A DNA stretch of 64,000 nt from Wolinella succinogenes DSM 1740 (GTDB lineage: Bacteria; Campylobacterota; Campylobacteria; Campylobacterales; Helicobacteraceae): NCBI RefSeq assembly GCF_000196135.1, contig NC_005090.1, positions 124,001 through 188,000 of the forward strand, in the 5' to 3' direction. Positions within the stretch are counted from its first letter, which is position 1, and each line of letters begins with the position of its first letter. The translations under genes and the position numbers were made by a program. The notes under the pieces are model-generated. The model saw nothing but the letters and a program-made list of their open reading frames with translations, had not been told where the DNA came from and ran no database searches. Below, piece by piece: positions 54,103 through 62,484 of this stretch.

Positions 54103-54173
54103 GCAGAGAGAGTATTTAAAAAGAGATTAAAAATATATAAAAAATAAGAGTTCGGAGTCAAAAGAGGCAAAAG

Positions 54174-54249
54174 TGGCGACCCCTAGGAGATTTGAACTCC
54201 TGTAGCCACCGTGAAAGGGTGGTATCCTTGGCCACTAGATGAAGGGGTC
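54174..54249 (-). tRNA. tRNA-Glu (TTC), divergent copy
   Basis: Minus-strand cloverleaf with acceptor GACCCCT/AGGGGTC, anticodon loop CTTTCAC (TTC), T loop TTCAAAT, discriminator G and encoded CCA. It differs from the second tRNA-Glu in this cluster in the D loop (one extra A), T arm, acceptor pair 2 and discriminator base. Confidence 0.93.
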
Positions 54250-54301
54250 TCTATTAAAAGGTGTGTCGACAATTAATATTTGATTTGAAGTGGCTTTAAG
54301 G

Positions 54302-54378
54302 TGGCGGAGCGGACGGGGCTCGAACCCGCGACCCCCTGCGTGACAGGCAGGTATTCTAACCAACTGAACTACCGCTCC
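54302..54378 (-). tRNA. tRNA-Asp (GTC)
   Basis: Minus-strand cloverleaf with acceptor GGAGCGG/CCGCTCC, anticodon loop CTGTCAC (GTC), T loop TTCGAGC, discriminator G and encoded CCA. Confidence 0.97.
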
Positions 54379-54385
54379 ATGTAAG

Positions 54386-54461
54386 TGGTGGTCGCTACAA
54401 GACTCGAACTTGTGACATCCACCTTGTAAGGGTGGCGCTCTACCAACTGAGCTAAGCGACC
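54386..54461 (-). tRNA. tRNA-Val (TAC)
   Basis: Minus-strand cloverleaf with acceptor GGTCGCT/AGCGACC, anticodon loop CTTACAA (TAC), T loop TTCGAGT and encoded CCA. Confidence 0.97.
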
Positions 54462-54519
54462 GAATGTATAAGATTATCAGCGTCTCATTGAATCGTGAAA
54501 AAGAAGAAATAAATAAAAG

Positions 54520-54594
54520 TGGTGACCCCTAGGGGACTCGAACCCCTGTAGCCACCGTGAAAGGGTGGTATCCTGACCGCTAGATGAAGGGGCC
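54520..54594 (-). tRNA. tRNA-Glu (TTC), standard copy
   Basis: Minus-strand cloverleaf with acceptor GGCCCCT/AGGGGTC (one G-U), anticodon loop CTTTCAC (TTC), T loop TTCGAGT, discriminator A and encoded CCA; one base shorter than the other tRNA-Glu. Confidence 0.97.
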
Positions 54595-54621
54595 ACTTTT
54601 ATTTATAACATTGGTGTGAAG

Positions 54622-54697
<76 letters not shown>

Positions 54698-54753
54698 ACA
54701 AACATCCTCTCTCACAAGGTCGTTTTTTACGTCCTTGGCGTAAAGGAGCTGGA

Positions 54754-54759
54754 ATTATA
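54754..54759 (-). promoter_or_regulatory. -10 box for the five-tRNA cluster
   Basis: TATAAT on the minus strand, 57 bases upstream of tRNA-Lys, in the gap between the tRNA cluster and cinA. Confidence 0.45.
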
Positions 54760-54799
54760 GTGGCTTTTTTTTGGTTTGTCAAGAAGTTTCACTTGAAAA

Positions 54800-55891
54800 T
54801 CACTCTCCCTCCAAAAGAAGGCGAAGCAAGAGATAGAGCCCATGGAGCGCGGCTTGCCTCTGAATGTATCGGCGATCCCCCTTAAAAAGGAGTCTTTCGA
54901 CGATCTCTTGGCCCTCTTGGGAGCGAACTCCAATAAAGACGGTTCCGACAGGTTTATGATCACTCCCCCCTCCAGGGCCTGCAATTCCACTGATGGCCAA
55001 AGAGTAGTGGGCGCGAGCGACCCTGAGAGCGCCTTTGAGCATATCCTTCACCACGGCTTCGCTCACTGCGCCATAGAGATCCAGATGCTCCCGTTCAACC
55101 TCGAGCCAGCGCTCTTTGATCTCATTGTCGTAGGTGATCACGCCTCCATGAAAGACCTCTGAGGCGCCTGGAATCTGAGTGAGAATTTGTGCCACATCTC
55201 CCCCCGTGCAGCTCTCAGCCGTCGTCACAACATGTTTTTTTTGTGAAAGAATCTCGACCACCTTAGAGGCAAGCGAGGAAGCAGGAAGAATCTTCTCTCC
55301 AAAAAGCGCCTTCACACCCTCTAAAAAGCTCTCTTCATCGCTAAACTTGAGCGGTTTAGCCAAGAGCATCCCAAAGCCTTGAGCGTGAGAGAGGGCTTTG
55401 AGGGAGAGATTGTGGGATTGGGCTAGTGGAGAGAGCAGGAGCAGAGCGCTCTCTTCGTCGATTCCCATAAGGTAGAGGCAAATCTCCTCTTTGGCTGGAG
55501 GTAAAAGAATCGCAGGGAGCTCGCCTAGCTCATCAACCTCTAAGAGATTAATGAGGCATCCCTCTAACTCTAGAAGATAGCTCCCCTTTTCTGCGTGAAG
55601 GGTCTTGGAGGGAATAAGGCGCTCGTTTTGCCAAATGAGGGTGTCTTCATGAAGGGTGGCGATGAGCTTCATCACCGTGGGAAGTGATTCTTTAGGGCTT
55701 AAAAGAATTAGCTGATGAGAATTTTTCACAAGGTATTCTAGTGAAAGAAAAAGATTTTTATCATTATCGGAGAATCTAGAAACACAAGAGGGGATTCCAA
55801 GTTGTGAGCGAGCCTTTCGGATGGCATAGTCGCAAAAGTCATCATGACGAATGAGAGAATCTCCTACAAAAGCCAAAGCTAAAGATTGCAT
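54800..55891 (-). CDS. CinA-family protein with nicotinamide-nucleotide amidase domain
   Basis: A 363-residue protein. The C-terminal domain (about 205-360) is a clear CinA/PncC domain: TAESCTGGDVAQILTQIPGAS (parts), GGVITYDNEIKERWL, and LAISGIAGPGGGSDHKPVGTVFIG. That domain deamidates nicotinamide mononucleotide to nicotinate mononucleotide in NAD recycling. The N-terminal 200 residues take the place of the MoaB/CinA N-terminal domain but lack its usual G-E-L-L and T-N motifs, so they are degenerate or of another kind. The gene is divergent from ppk2; a TATAAT on this strand is at 55954-55959. Confidence 0.85.
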   Translation of the reverse strand: MQSLALAFVGDSLIRHDDFCDYAIRKARSQLGIPSCVSRFSDNDKNLFLSLEYLVKNSHQLILLSPKESLPTVMKLIATLHEDTLIWQNERLIPSKTLHAEKGSYLLELEGCLINLLEVDELGELPAILLPPAKEEICLYLMGIDEESALLLLSPLAQSHNLSLKALSHAQGFGMLLAKPLKFSDEESFLEGVKALFGEKILPASSLASKVVEILSQKKHVVTTAESCTGGDVAQILTQIPGASEVFHGGVITYDNEIKERWLEVEREHLDLYGAVSEAVVKDMLKGALRVARAHYSLAISGIAGPGGGSDHKPVGTVFIGVRSQEGQEIVERLLFKGDRRYIQRQAALHGLYLLLRLLLEGE

Positions 55892-55980
55892 CGATTGAAC
55901 CTCTTATCTATATGTAATAGAAAATGGAATAGAGTGATAAAGTCTAAAGAACCATTATAGCACGACACAAGGAGGAGTAT

Positions 55981-56847
55981 TTGGCAAAGCAGATCGTGAT
56001 CAGGCCCGAAGAGGAGAATCTCCAAAAAGCTTACGATGAGAGCGGAAAGCTCAAAGAATCATTTTATAAAAAGGAGCTGGTGAAGCTTCAAATTGAGCTG
56101 GTGAAGCTTCAAAATTGGGTCAAGCAAAGTGAAAAAAAGATCATTATTATCCTAGAGGGTCGTGATGGTGCGGGCAAAGGGGGCACTATTAAAGCGCTCA
56201 CGGAGCATCTCAATCCTAGAGGTGCGCGTGTGGTGGCTCTGCAAAAGCCAAGCGATGTAGAGAAGACGCAATGGTACTTTCAGCGCTATATCAACGAGCT
56301 TCCCGTGGGGGGCGAGATCGTCTTTTTTGACCGTAGCTGGTATAACCGCGCGGGCGTAGAGAAGGTGATGGGATTTTGCACGAATGAGCAATACAAAGAG
56401 TTTATCTATCAGGTGCCCAATTTAGAGCAGATGCTCCTAGGAAGCGGCTTTTTGGTGTTTAAATATTTTTTAGATGTGGGCCAAGAAGAGCAGCTCAAGC
56501 GAATCGAACGACGCAAGACAGATCCTCTTCGAATGTGGAAACTAAGCCCTATTGATGAGAAGTCACTAGGGCTTTGGGATGAGTACACCGAAGCGTTTCA
56601 AAAGATGTTCGCTCGCACCCATACCCCCTATGCGCCTTGGGTGGTGATTGATTCTAATGATAAAAAACGGGCGCGCCTCAATATTGCTCGTGATCTCCTC
56701 TCCCGAATCGACTATGAAGGCAAGGATCAATGCAGCGTCTGCTTGCTTCCTGACCCAAGCATCGCCACGCGCTATTCGCAGGTGGTCAATCTTAAGCCCG
56801 TGGAGAGTGGTTCAGGCTCAAAAAAAAGAAAAGAGAAAAAATCTTAG
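55981..56847 (+). CDS. ppk2: Polyphosphate kinase 2 family protein
   Basis: A 288-residue PPK2 enzyme that moves phosphate between polyphosphate and nucleotides (GDP/ADP to GTP/ATP or the reverse). The Walker A motif is EGRDGAGKGGTIKAL (about 59-73), the Walker B-like motif FFDRSWYNRAGVEKVMGF (about 119-136), and the lid-type segment RIERRKTDPLRMWKLSPID follows. Length and the single domain point to class I. The start is a TTG at 55981, supported by AGGAGG five bases upstream; no ATG lies in a better place. The C-terminus is a Lys/Ser-rich tail. It is followed 82 bases later by ileS. Confidence 0.93.
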   Translation: MAKQIVIRPEEENLQKAYDESGKLKESFYKKELVKLQIELVKLQNWVKQSEKKIIIILEGRDGAGKGGTIKALTEHLNPRGARVVALQKPSDVEKTQWYFQRYINELPVGGEIVFFDRSWYNRAGVEKVMGFCTNEQYKEFIYQVPNLEQMLLGSGFLVFKYFLDVGQEEQLKRIERRKTDPLRMWKLSPIDEKSLGLWDEYTEAFQKMFARTHTPYAPWVVIDSNDKKRARLNIARDLLSRIDYEGKDQCSVCLLPDPSIATRYSQVVNLKPVESGSGSKKRKEKKS

Positions 56848-56929
56848 CTTAATAACCGGTTAAACGGCTTTGGGCTAGAATCGCGCCCTAAAAACAGGGG
56901 CGATGTCCAAAAGCCCAAGGAGATGGATG

Positions 56930-59677
56930 ATGGATTATAAAGAGACGATAGAGCTGCCCTCCACGACATTCCCTATGAGAGCCTCTCTCCCAGAGAATGA
57001 GCCCAAGCGCTACGAGAAGTGGCGCGAGGAGAAAGTCTATGCCAAGATGCAGAAGAATCGCGAAGGAGCCAAAGAGTGCTTCAATCTTCACGATGGCCCT
57101 CCCTATGCGAATGGGCATCTTCACATAGGGCACGCGCTCAATAAGATTCTCAAAGACACCATCGTCAAATATCACTATTTCCAAGGTAAAAAAGTCTCCT
57201 ATGTTCCTGGGTGGGATTGCCACGGGCTTCCCATTGAGCAACAAGTAGAGAAGAAGCTGGGCAAAGAGAAAAAAGATTCACTCCCCAAAGAGAAGATTCG
57301 AGAGCTTTGCCGTGCTCATGCGGCCGAATTTATTGCTATCCAAAAGAGCGAATTTTTAGAGCTTGGCGTGGTGGGGGATTTTGAAAATCCCTATAAAACG
57401 ATGGATTTTCCTTTTGAAGCAGCGATCTACCGAGCGCTTTGCCAGATCGCCCAAAAGGGTCTTTTAGCGGAGCGAAGCAAGCCTGTTTATTGGAGCTGGG
57501 CTTGCAAGACTGCACTGGCGGAGGCAGAGGTTGAGTATCAGGATAAGGTGAGCGATTCGGTCTATGTGGCTTTTCCTCTTCAAAAAGAGGCACTAGAGCG
57601 ACTAGGTGTAAAGAGGGCTGTGCTAGTGATCTGGACGACCACGCCTTGGACGCTCCCTGCCAATGTGGCGGTGGCACTTAGACCCAAAGAGCTCTATGTG
57701 CTCATGAGCGATGGCAAGGTTGTGGCCAAGAATCTAGTGGAGAAGCTCACGGCCTTGGGCGTGGTAGGCGGTTCGATTTTACAAGAGTTTGATTCTTCAA
57801 CCCTTGAGAATCTTTTGGCGCAAAACCCTCTAAATGGGCGGGATTCTCGTATTGTTCTTGGAGAGCATGTCGAGGTTAGTGATGGCACGGGATGCGTGCA
57901 CACGGCTCCTGGGCATGGCGAAGATGACTACCGTGTGGGGCTTAGATACAACCTTCCTGTGCTCATGCCCGTGGATGATGAGGGACGCTTTGATGAGACG
58001 ATTCAAAGAGAATCGCTTCTGCCTGAGGCTGATTCTTTTGTCGGAATGCATATTTTTGAAGCACAAAAGAGAATCTTGGGGCTTTTGGGCGATGCTTTGC
58101 TCAAGCACACCCAAATCACTCACTCCTATCCGCACTGCTGGCGCTCTCATGAGCCCGTGATTTTTCGAGCCACTAAGCAGTGGTTCGTGTTGATGGATGA
58201 GTCTATTCAAGGAGTTGGGAAGAGTCTTAGGGAGATCGCACTTGAAGAGATTCAAAAGACCTGCTTCTACCCTGATCATGGAATTAAGCGCCTAGGGAGC
58301 ATGATTGAGAATCGCCCCGATTGGTGTATCTCTAGACAGCGAGATTGGGGCGTGCCTATCGCTTTTTTCCGCGATAGACAGAGTGGAGAGATGATCTTTG
58401 ATGCCGAAGTGTTGGAGCATATCGCGGGGATTTTTGAGCAAGAGGGGTGCGATGCGTGGTGGAGCCGAGATAACGCCTATCTTCTCCCTGCTAGCTGGAA
58501 GAATCGAGCGGATAGCCTCGAGAAGATTCACCATATTTTGGATGTTTGGTTTGATAGTGGCTCCACATGGAAGGCTGTCCTGCTCTCTAGTGCGTATGAG
58601 GCGGGCAACTATCCTGCTTCGATGTATCTTGAGGGGAGCGATCAGCATCGAGGGTGGTTCCAAAGTTCGCTCCTTGTGAGCTGCGCCATCAATCACCACG
58701 CCCCCTACCAGTCGATTCTCACGCACGGCTTCACAGTGGATGAGAAGGGCGAGAAGATGAGCAAAAGCAAAGGCAATGTCATCGCCCCCAAGGATGTTCT
58801 CAAAGAGTTTGGAAGTGAGATTTTGAGGCTCTGGGTCGCCTCTAGCGACTACCAAAGCGATCTTAAAATCTCTCAAAACATCCTCAAGCAGGTGGCGGAA
58901 AACTATCGCAAGATTCGTAACACGATTCGATTTTTGCTGGCGAACACTAATGATTTAGAGCGACTTTCGCCCCTAGAGGATTTAAGCGAGATTGATCGAT
59001 GGTTCATGCAAGAGGCAAGAGTGGCGCTAGAGGAGACTAATGCGCTATTTGGGCGATACGATTTCTCTAAAGGGCTTCAAGAGATCAACTACTTTATCAC
59101 CAATGCCTTGAGCGGAATTTACCTTGATCTTTGCAAAGATAGCCTCTATTGCGATGGCAAAAATTCCAAAACACGCCGCGCTAGTCAAAGTGCCATGGCC
59201 TACACTCTGCGCGCCCTGCTTGCCACGCTTGCGCCCGTTCTCACCTATACAGTCGATGAGGCACTTGAGCATGCTGGAGAGGTGCTCAAAGGGGGCGCTC
59301 AAAGTGTTTTTGACCTTGTCTATGAGCCCCTCCCTTTGGTGGAGGCACCCAAAGTTGACTTCGTCAAGCTTGAAGAGCTTCGAGCCAAATTCTTTGAAGT
59401 GGTGGATGGCCTTAAAAAAGAGAAGAGGCTTAAAAATACATTGGAGGTCAATCTGCTTCTGCCTCCTAAAGAAGAGGACTTTGGAGGCTTGGCCAAGTGG
59501 ATGATGGTGAGTGAAGTGCTCAAAGAGGCCAAGGGCGAAGAGCTTGCGAGCTTTGAGCTGGCGGGATTAACCTATCGGCTCCTTAGGGCGACCTTGCATC
59601 GATGCCCTAGGTGTTGGCAATTTGTCTCACCTAAAGAGGAGACGCTCTGCGAGAGATGTGCGGGAGCAATAGGCTGA
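56930..59677 (+). CDS. ileS: Isoleucyl-tRNA synthetase
   Basis: IleRS charges tRNA-Ile. The protein of about 915 residues has the HIGH motif in GHLHIGHALNKILKD (residues about 60-74), the editing domain insert after about 190, the KMSKSKGN motif (about 610-617), and a C-terminal zinc-binding cluster CPRCWQFVSP ... CERC, as in bacterial-type IleRS. The ATG at 56930 (MDYKETIEL) is chosen because AAGGAG lies seven bases upstream and the N-terminus then fits the family. The stop TGA shares its last base with the ATG of a 35-codon membrane ORF. Confidence 0.96.
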   Translation: MDYKETIELPSTTFPMRASLPENEPKRYEKWREEKVYAKMQKNREGAKECFNLHDGPPYANGHLHIGHALNKILKDTIVKYHYFQGKKVSYVPGWDCHGLPIEQQVEKKLGKEKKDSLPKEKIRELCRAHAAEFIAIQKSEFLELGVVGDFENPYKTMDFPFEAAIYRALCQIAQKGLLAERSKPVYWSWACKTALAEAEVEYQDKVSDSVYVAFPLQKEALERLGVKRAVLVIWTTTPWTLPANVAVALRPKELYVLMSDGKVVAKNLVEKLTALGVVGGSILQEFDSSTLENLLAQNPLNGRDSRIVLGEHVEVSDGTGCVHTAPGHGEDDYRVGLRYNLPVLMPVDDEGRFDETIQRESLLPEADSFVGMHIFEAQKRILGLLGDALLKHTQITHSYPHCWRSHEPVIFRATKQWFVLMDESIQGVGKSLREIALEEIQKTCFYPDHGIKRLGSMIENRPDWCISRQRDWGVPIAFFRDRQSGEMIFDAEVLEHIAGIFEQEGCDAWWSRDNAYLLPASWKNRADSLEKIHHILDVWFDSGSTWKAVLLSSAYEAGNYPASMYLEGSDQHRGWFQSSLLVSCAINHHAPYQSILTHGFTVDEKGEKMSKSKGNVIAPKDVLKEFGSEILRLWVASSDYQSDLKISQNILKQVAENYRKIRNTIRFLLANTNDLERLSPLEDLSEIDRWFMQEARVALEETNALFGRYDFSKGLQEINYFITNALSGIYLDLCKDSLYCDGKNSKTRRASQSAMAYTLRALLATLAPVLTYTVDEALEHAGEVLKGGAQSVFDLVYEPLPLVEAPKVDFVKLEELRAKFFEVVDGLKKEKRLKNTLEVNLLLPPKEEDFGGLAKWMMVSEVLKEAKGEELASFELAGLTYRLLRATLHRCPRCWQFVSPKEETLCERCAGAIG

Positions 59678-59784
59678 TGTTTGACCTCTGTGAACCTGTA
59701 GGATTGATTGAGGTTTTCATCACGGGAGGGGTGATTTTGAGTCTCATGGCGTTGGGCTATCGCTGGCTCAAGCGTCGCCCCTAG
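59677..59784 (+). CDS. Small single-span membrane ORF coupled to ileS
   Basis: A 35-residue ORF too short for usual cut-offs. The start ATG overlaps the ileS stop by one base (TGATG), a coupling signal. The product begins MFDLCEPVGLIEVF, has one hydrophobic helix (about 8-28) and a basic end YRWLKRRP, the shape of a small bitopic membrane protein with the positive end in the cytoplasm. I recognise no family. The gap to the cbb3 genes follows, so it ends the ileS unit. Confidence 0.45.
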   Translation: MFDLCEPVGLIEVFITGGVILSLMALGYRWLKRRP

Positions 59785-60085
59785 TGATTTTTTGGTACGC
59801 TTAGAAAGAAAAGAAGCTCAAATTTCTAAAACCAAACCCTAGTTATTGGGCTTTGGTTATAAAATAGATAAAAGAAAATTAACCGATACACTCCTTCTTA
59901 CGCCTTGTAATCCCCGATAAAATCGAGAGTCCAAAAGTTATATTTAAATTAACTTAAAAAAGATATTTTGAATAAATCATAATGACTTTTCCCAATTTAA
60001 GCGAAATATCATCCTCCCTAACCTACAATTAATGGTTTCGCTCTTAATATTTTTTGTTACTTAATCCACAAAAGGAGGATGATGT
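59785..60085 (+). promoter_or_regulatory. Intergenic region before the cbb3 oxidase operon
   Basis: A 301-base AT-rich gap without a gene. At 59830-59858, AACCAAACCC can pair with GGGCTTTGGTT (one bulged C), a possible terminator for ileS. Further down are AT-rich stretches such as TTTAAATTAACTTAAA (about 59952-59967), an imperfect inverted repeat that could be a regulator site, and a good ribosome site AAAGGAGGATG before ccoN. The promoter itself is not certain. Confidence 0.4.
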
Positions 60086-61552
60086 ATGCAATCAAATTCT
60101 GCACTAGAGTATGACTACTCTATATCCAAGCTTTTCGTCTATGCGACGATTGCCTTTGGTATAGTGGGGTTGCTACTAGGGGTTGTGATCGCATTCCAGA
60201 TGGCGTTTCCTGAGCTCAACTATTTAGCGGGCGAGTATGGGACATTTAGTCGATTGAGACCGCTGCACACTAACGGTATCATTTATGGCTTCACCTTGAG
60301 CGGTGTTTGGGCGGGTTGGTACTATCTTGGCCAAAGAGTGCTCAAAATCACCTATAACGAGCACCCTTTCCTTAAAGTGATCGGACATGTTCACTTTTGG
60401 GCTTATATTGTGCTTATGGCATTGGCGGTTGTATCGCTTTTTGCAGGACTCACTCAATCCAAAGAGTACTCAGAGCTCGTTTGGCCTCTAGACCTTTTGG
60501 TGGTTGTAGTCTGGGTTTTGTGGGGGATTAGTCTTTTTGGAAGCATGGGGGTTAGACGAGAGCAGACGATCTATATTTCGCTTTGGTATTTCATCGCGAC
60601 CTTTGTGGCGATTTCTGCTCTTTACATCTTTAATAACCTTGCGGTTCCTACCTATCTTGTCTCTGGTTATGGAAGTTTCTTTAACTCCGTCTCTCTCTAT
60701 TCTGGAACCAACGATGCGATGGTTCAGTGGTGGTTTGGACACAATGCTGTGGCGTTTGTCTTTACTTCGGCTATCATCGGTCTTATCTACTACTTCTTGC
60801 CTAAAGAATCAGGTCAGCCTATCTTCTCTTATAAATTGACGCTCTTCTCTTTCTGGGGCTTGATGTTTGTTTATATTTGGGCGGGCAGTCACCACCTTCT
60901 TTACTCTACTGTGCCTGATTGGATGCAGTCTCTTGGCTCTATCTTCTCAGTTATTTTAATTCTGCCCTCCTGGGGAACGGCGGTCAACATGCTTCTTACA
61001 ATGAAGGGGCAGTGGCATCAGCTCAAAGAATCACCCATGATTAAATTCTTGGTTTTGGCATCCACTTTCTATATGCTAAGCACCCTTGAAGGGCCTATTC
61101 AATCTATCAAATCTGTTAATGCACTAGCGCACTTCACCGATTGGATTGTTGGACACGTTCACGATGGTACTCTTGGATGGGTCGGCTTCACAGTGATTGC
61201 GGCGGTTTACCATATGGTTCCTCGAATGTTTAAGAGAGAGATCTACTCTAAGCAGCTCATGGATGCTCAGTTCTGGATTCAGACCACAGCGATCATCCTC
61301 TACTTCTCTAGTATGTGGATTGCAGGTATTACCCAAGGGATGATGTGGAGAGCCACGGATGAATTTGGTAACCTTGCCTACTCCTTCATCGATACAGTCA
61401 CGGTGCTCATGCCCTACTACACCATCCGAGCCATCGGAGGTCTTCTCTATTTAGTAGGTTTCTTCATGTTCACCTATAATATCATCATGACGATGGTGGC
61501 GGCTAAAGAGCTTGAGAAAGAGCCCACTTACGCTACGCCTATGGCTGCATAA
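60086..61552 (+). CDS. ccoN: cbb3-type cytochrome c oxidase subunit I
   Basis: CcoN is the catalytic subunit of the cbb3 oxidase, which reduces oxygen with very high affinity and pumps protons, as needed for microaerobic life. The 488-residue protein has about 12 membrane helices. Haem and copper ligands are in pattern: H61 in RPLHTNGIIYG, H219 in WWFGHNAVAF, H269 and H270 in AGSHHLLY (CuB), and H357 and H359 in IVGHVHDGTLGW (haem b3/b). AAAGGAGGATG precedes the start. It leads the ccoNOQP operon. Confidence 0.96.
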   Translation: MQSNSALEYDYSISKLFVYATIAFGIVGLLLGVVIAFQMAFPELNYLAGEYGTFSRLRPLHTNGIIYGFTLSGVWAGWYYLGQRVLKITYNEHPFLKVIGHVHFWAYIVLMALAVVSLFAGLTQSKEYSELVWPLDLLVVVVWVLWGISLFGSMGVRREQTIYISLWYFIATFVAISALYIFNNLAVPTYLVSGYGSFFNSVSLYSGTNDAMVQWWFGHNAVAFVFTSAIIGLIYYFLPKESGQPIFSYKLTLFSFWGLMFVYIWAGSHHLLYSTVPDWMQSLGSIFSVILILPSWGTAVNMLLTMKGQWHQLKESPMIKFLVLASTFYMLSTLEGPIQSIKSVNALAHFTDWIVGHVHDGTLGWVGFTVIAAVYHMVPRMFKREIYSKQLMDAQFWIQTTAIILYFSSMWIAGITQGMMWRATDEFGNLAYSFIDTVTVLMPYYTIRAIGGLLYLVGFFMFTYNIIMTMVAAKELEKEPTYATPMAA

Positions 61553-61567
61553 AGGAGGAAGGAAGTC

Positions 61568-62251
61568 ATGTTTAACTGGTTAGAACGAAATCCATTTTTC
61601 TTCACCGTTGCCTTTTTGTTGGTCTTTTCTATCGCGGGTTTGGTTGAGATTCTTCCCGATTTTGCGAAAGCCTCTAGACCTACGGAAAATTTAAAGCCCT
61701 ATAGTATGTTGGAAACCGCAGGACGACAGCTCTACATCAAAGAGAGTTGCAACGCCTGCCACTCGCAGCTCGTTCGGCCTTTCAAATCTGAAACCGATCG
61801 ATATGGAGCTTACAGCCTTAGCGGTGAGTACGCCTATGATCGACCCTTCTTGTGGGGTTCTAAGCGAACAGGTCCTGATCTTCACCGCGTGGGTGATTAT
61901 CGAACCACTGATTGGCACGAGAATCACATGATGGATCCTACTTCTGTGGTGCCCGGTTCAATCATGCCCGCCTACAAGCATATGTTTAAAAATGCGGCTG
62001 ATATCGAAACGGCCTATGCGGAAGCCTATACAAACAAAGTGGTCTTTGGGGTTCCCTATGATCAACCTAGTGGGATTAAGCTAGGAAGTTTTGAAGAGGC
62101 AAAAGCGGCTATGTTTGAAGAGGCAAAACTTATCGTTGAAGACATGAAAAATCAAGATGTCAAAGACGCCTTGGCTCGGGGTGAAATCAAAGAGATTGTT
62201 GCTTTGATCGCCTACATGAATAGCCTCGGACAAAAAAGAAGGGCGAACTAA
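61568..62251 (+). CDS. ccoO: cbb3-type cytochrome c oxidase subunit II (monohaem cytochrome c)
   Basis: CcoO is the membrane-anchored monohaem cytochrome c of the cbb3 oxidase. The 227-residue protein has an N-terminal anchor helix (about 10-30), the haem site CNACH at 61-65, and the axial methionine in GSIMPAYKHM (about 135-145). It follows ccoN by 15 bases with AAAGGAGGAAGG as ribosome site. Confidence 0.95.
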   Translation: MFNWLERNPFFFTVAFLLVFSIAGLVEILPDFAKASRPTENLKPYSMLETAGRQLYIKESCNACHSQLVRPFKSETDRYGAYSLSGEYAYDRPFLWGSKRTGPDLHRVGDYRTTDWHENHMMDPTSVVPGSIMPAYKHMFKNAADIETAYAEAYTNKVVFGVPYDQPSGIKLGSFEEAKAAMFEEAKLIVEDMKNQDVKDALARGEIKEIVALIAYMNSLGQKRRAN

Positions 62252-62253
62252 TC

Positions 62254-62478
62254 GTGGATATGGAAGCTTTGCGAGAGATTCAGGCGTACGCCTATTGGTT
62301 CTTCTCTCTAGCGTTGGTGATTTTTCTGTGTGGGTATATTTTTCATATCTATAGGAGTCAAATCAAGGGGACTAGGGATTACGAAAAGTATGGCAGGCTG
62401 GCTCTGGATGATGAGCTCACTGATTCTCTCGTCGAAGCGCGCGAAGAAAAAACTGAGAATCCAAAGAAGGAGAGCTAA
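62254..62478 (+). CDS. ccoQ: cbb3-type oxidase small subunit CcoQ
   Basis: A 74-residue protein with one membrane helix (about 12-33; YAYWFFSLALVIFLCGYIF) and a charged cytoplasmic tail with YEKYGRLALDDEL, in the position of CcoQ/FixQ between ccoO and ccoP. CcoQ stabilises the complex. The start is a GTG at 62254, two bases after the ccoO stop; an ATG two codons later (62260) is the alternative. Confidence 0.88.
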   Translation: MDMEALREIQAYAYWFFSLALVIFLCGYIFHIYRSQIKGTRDYEKYGRLALDDELTDSLVEAREEKTENPKKES

Positions 62479-62484
62479 AAGAAT

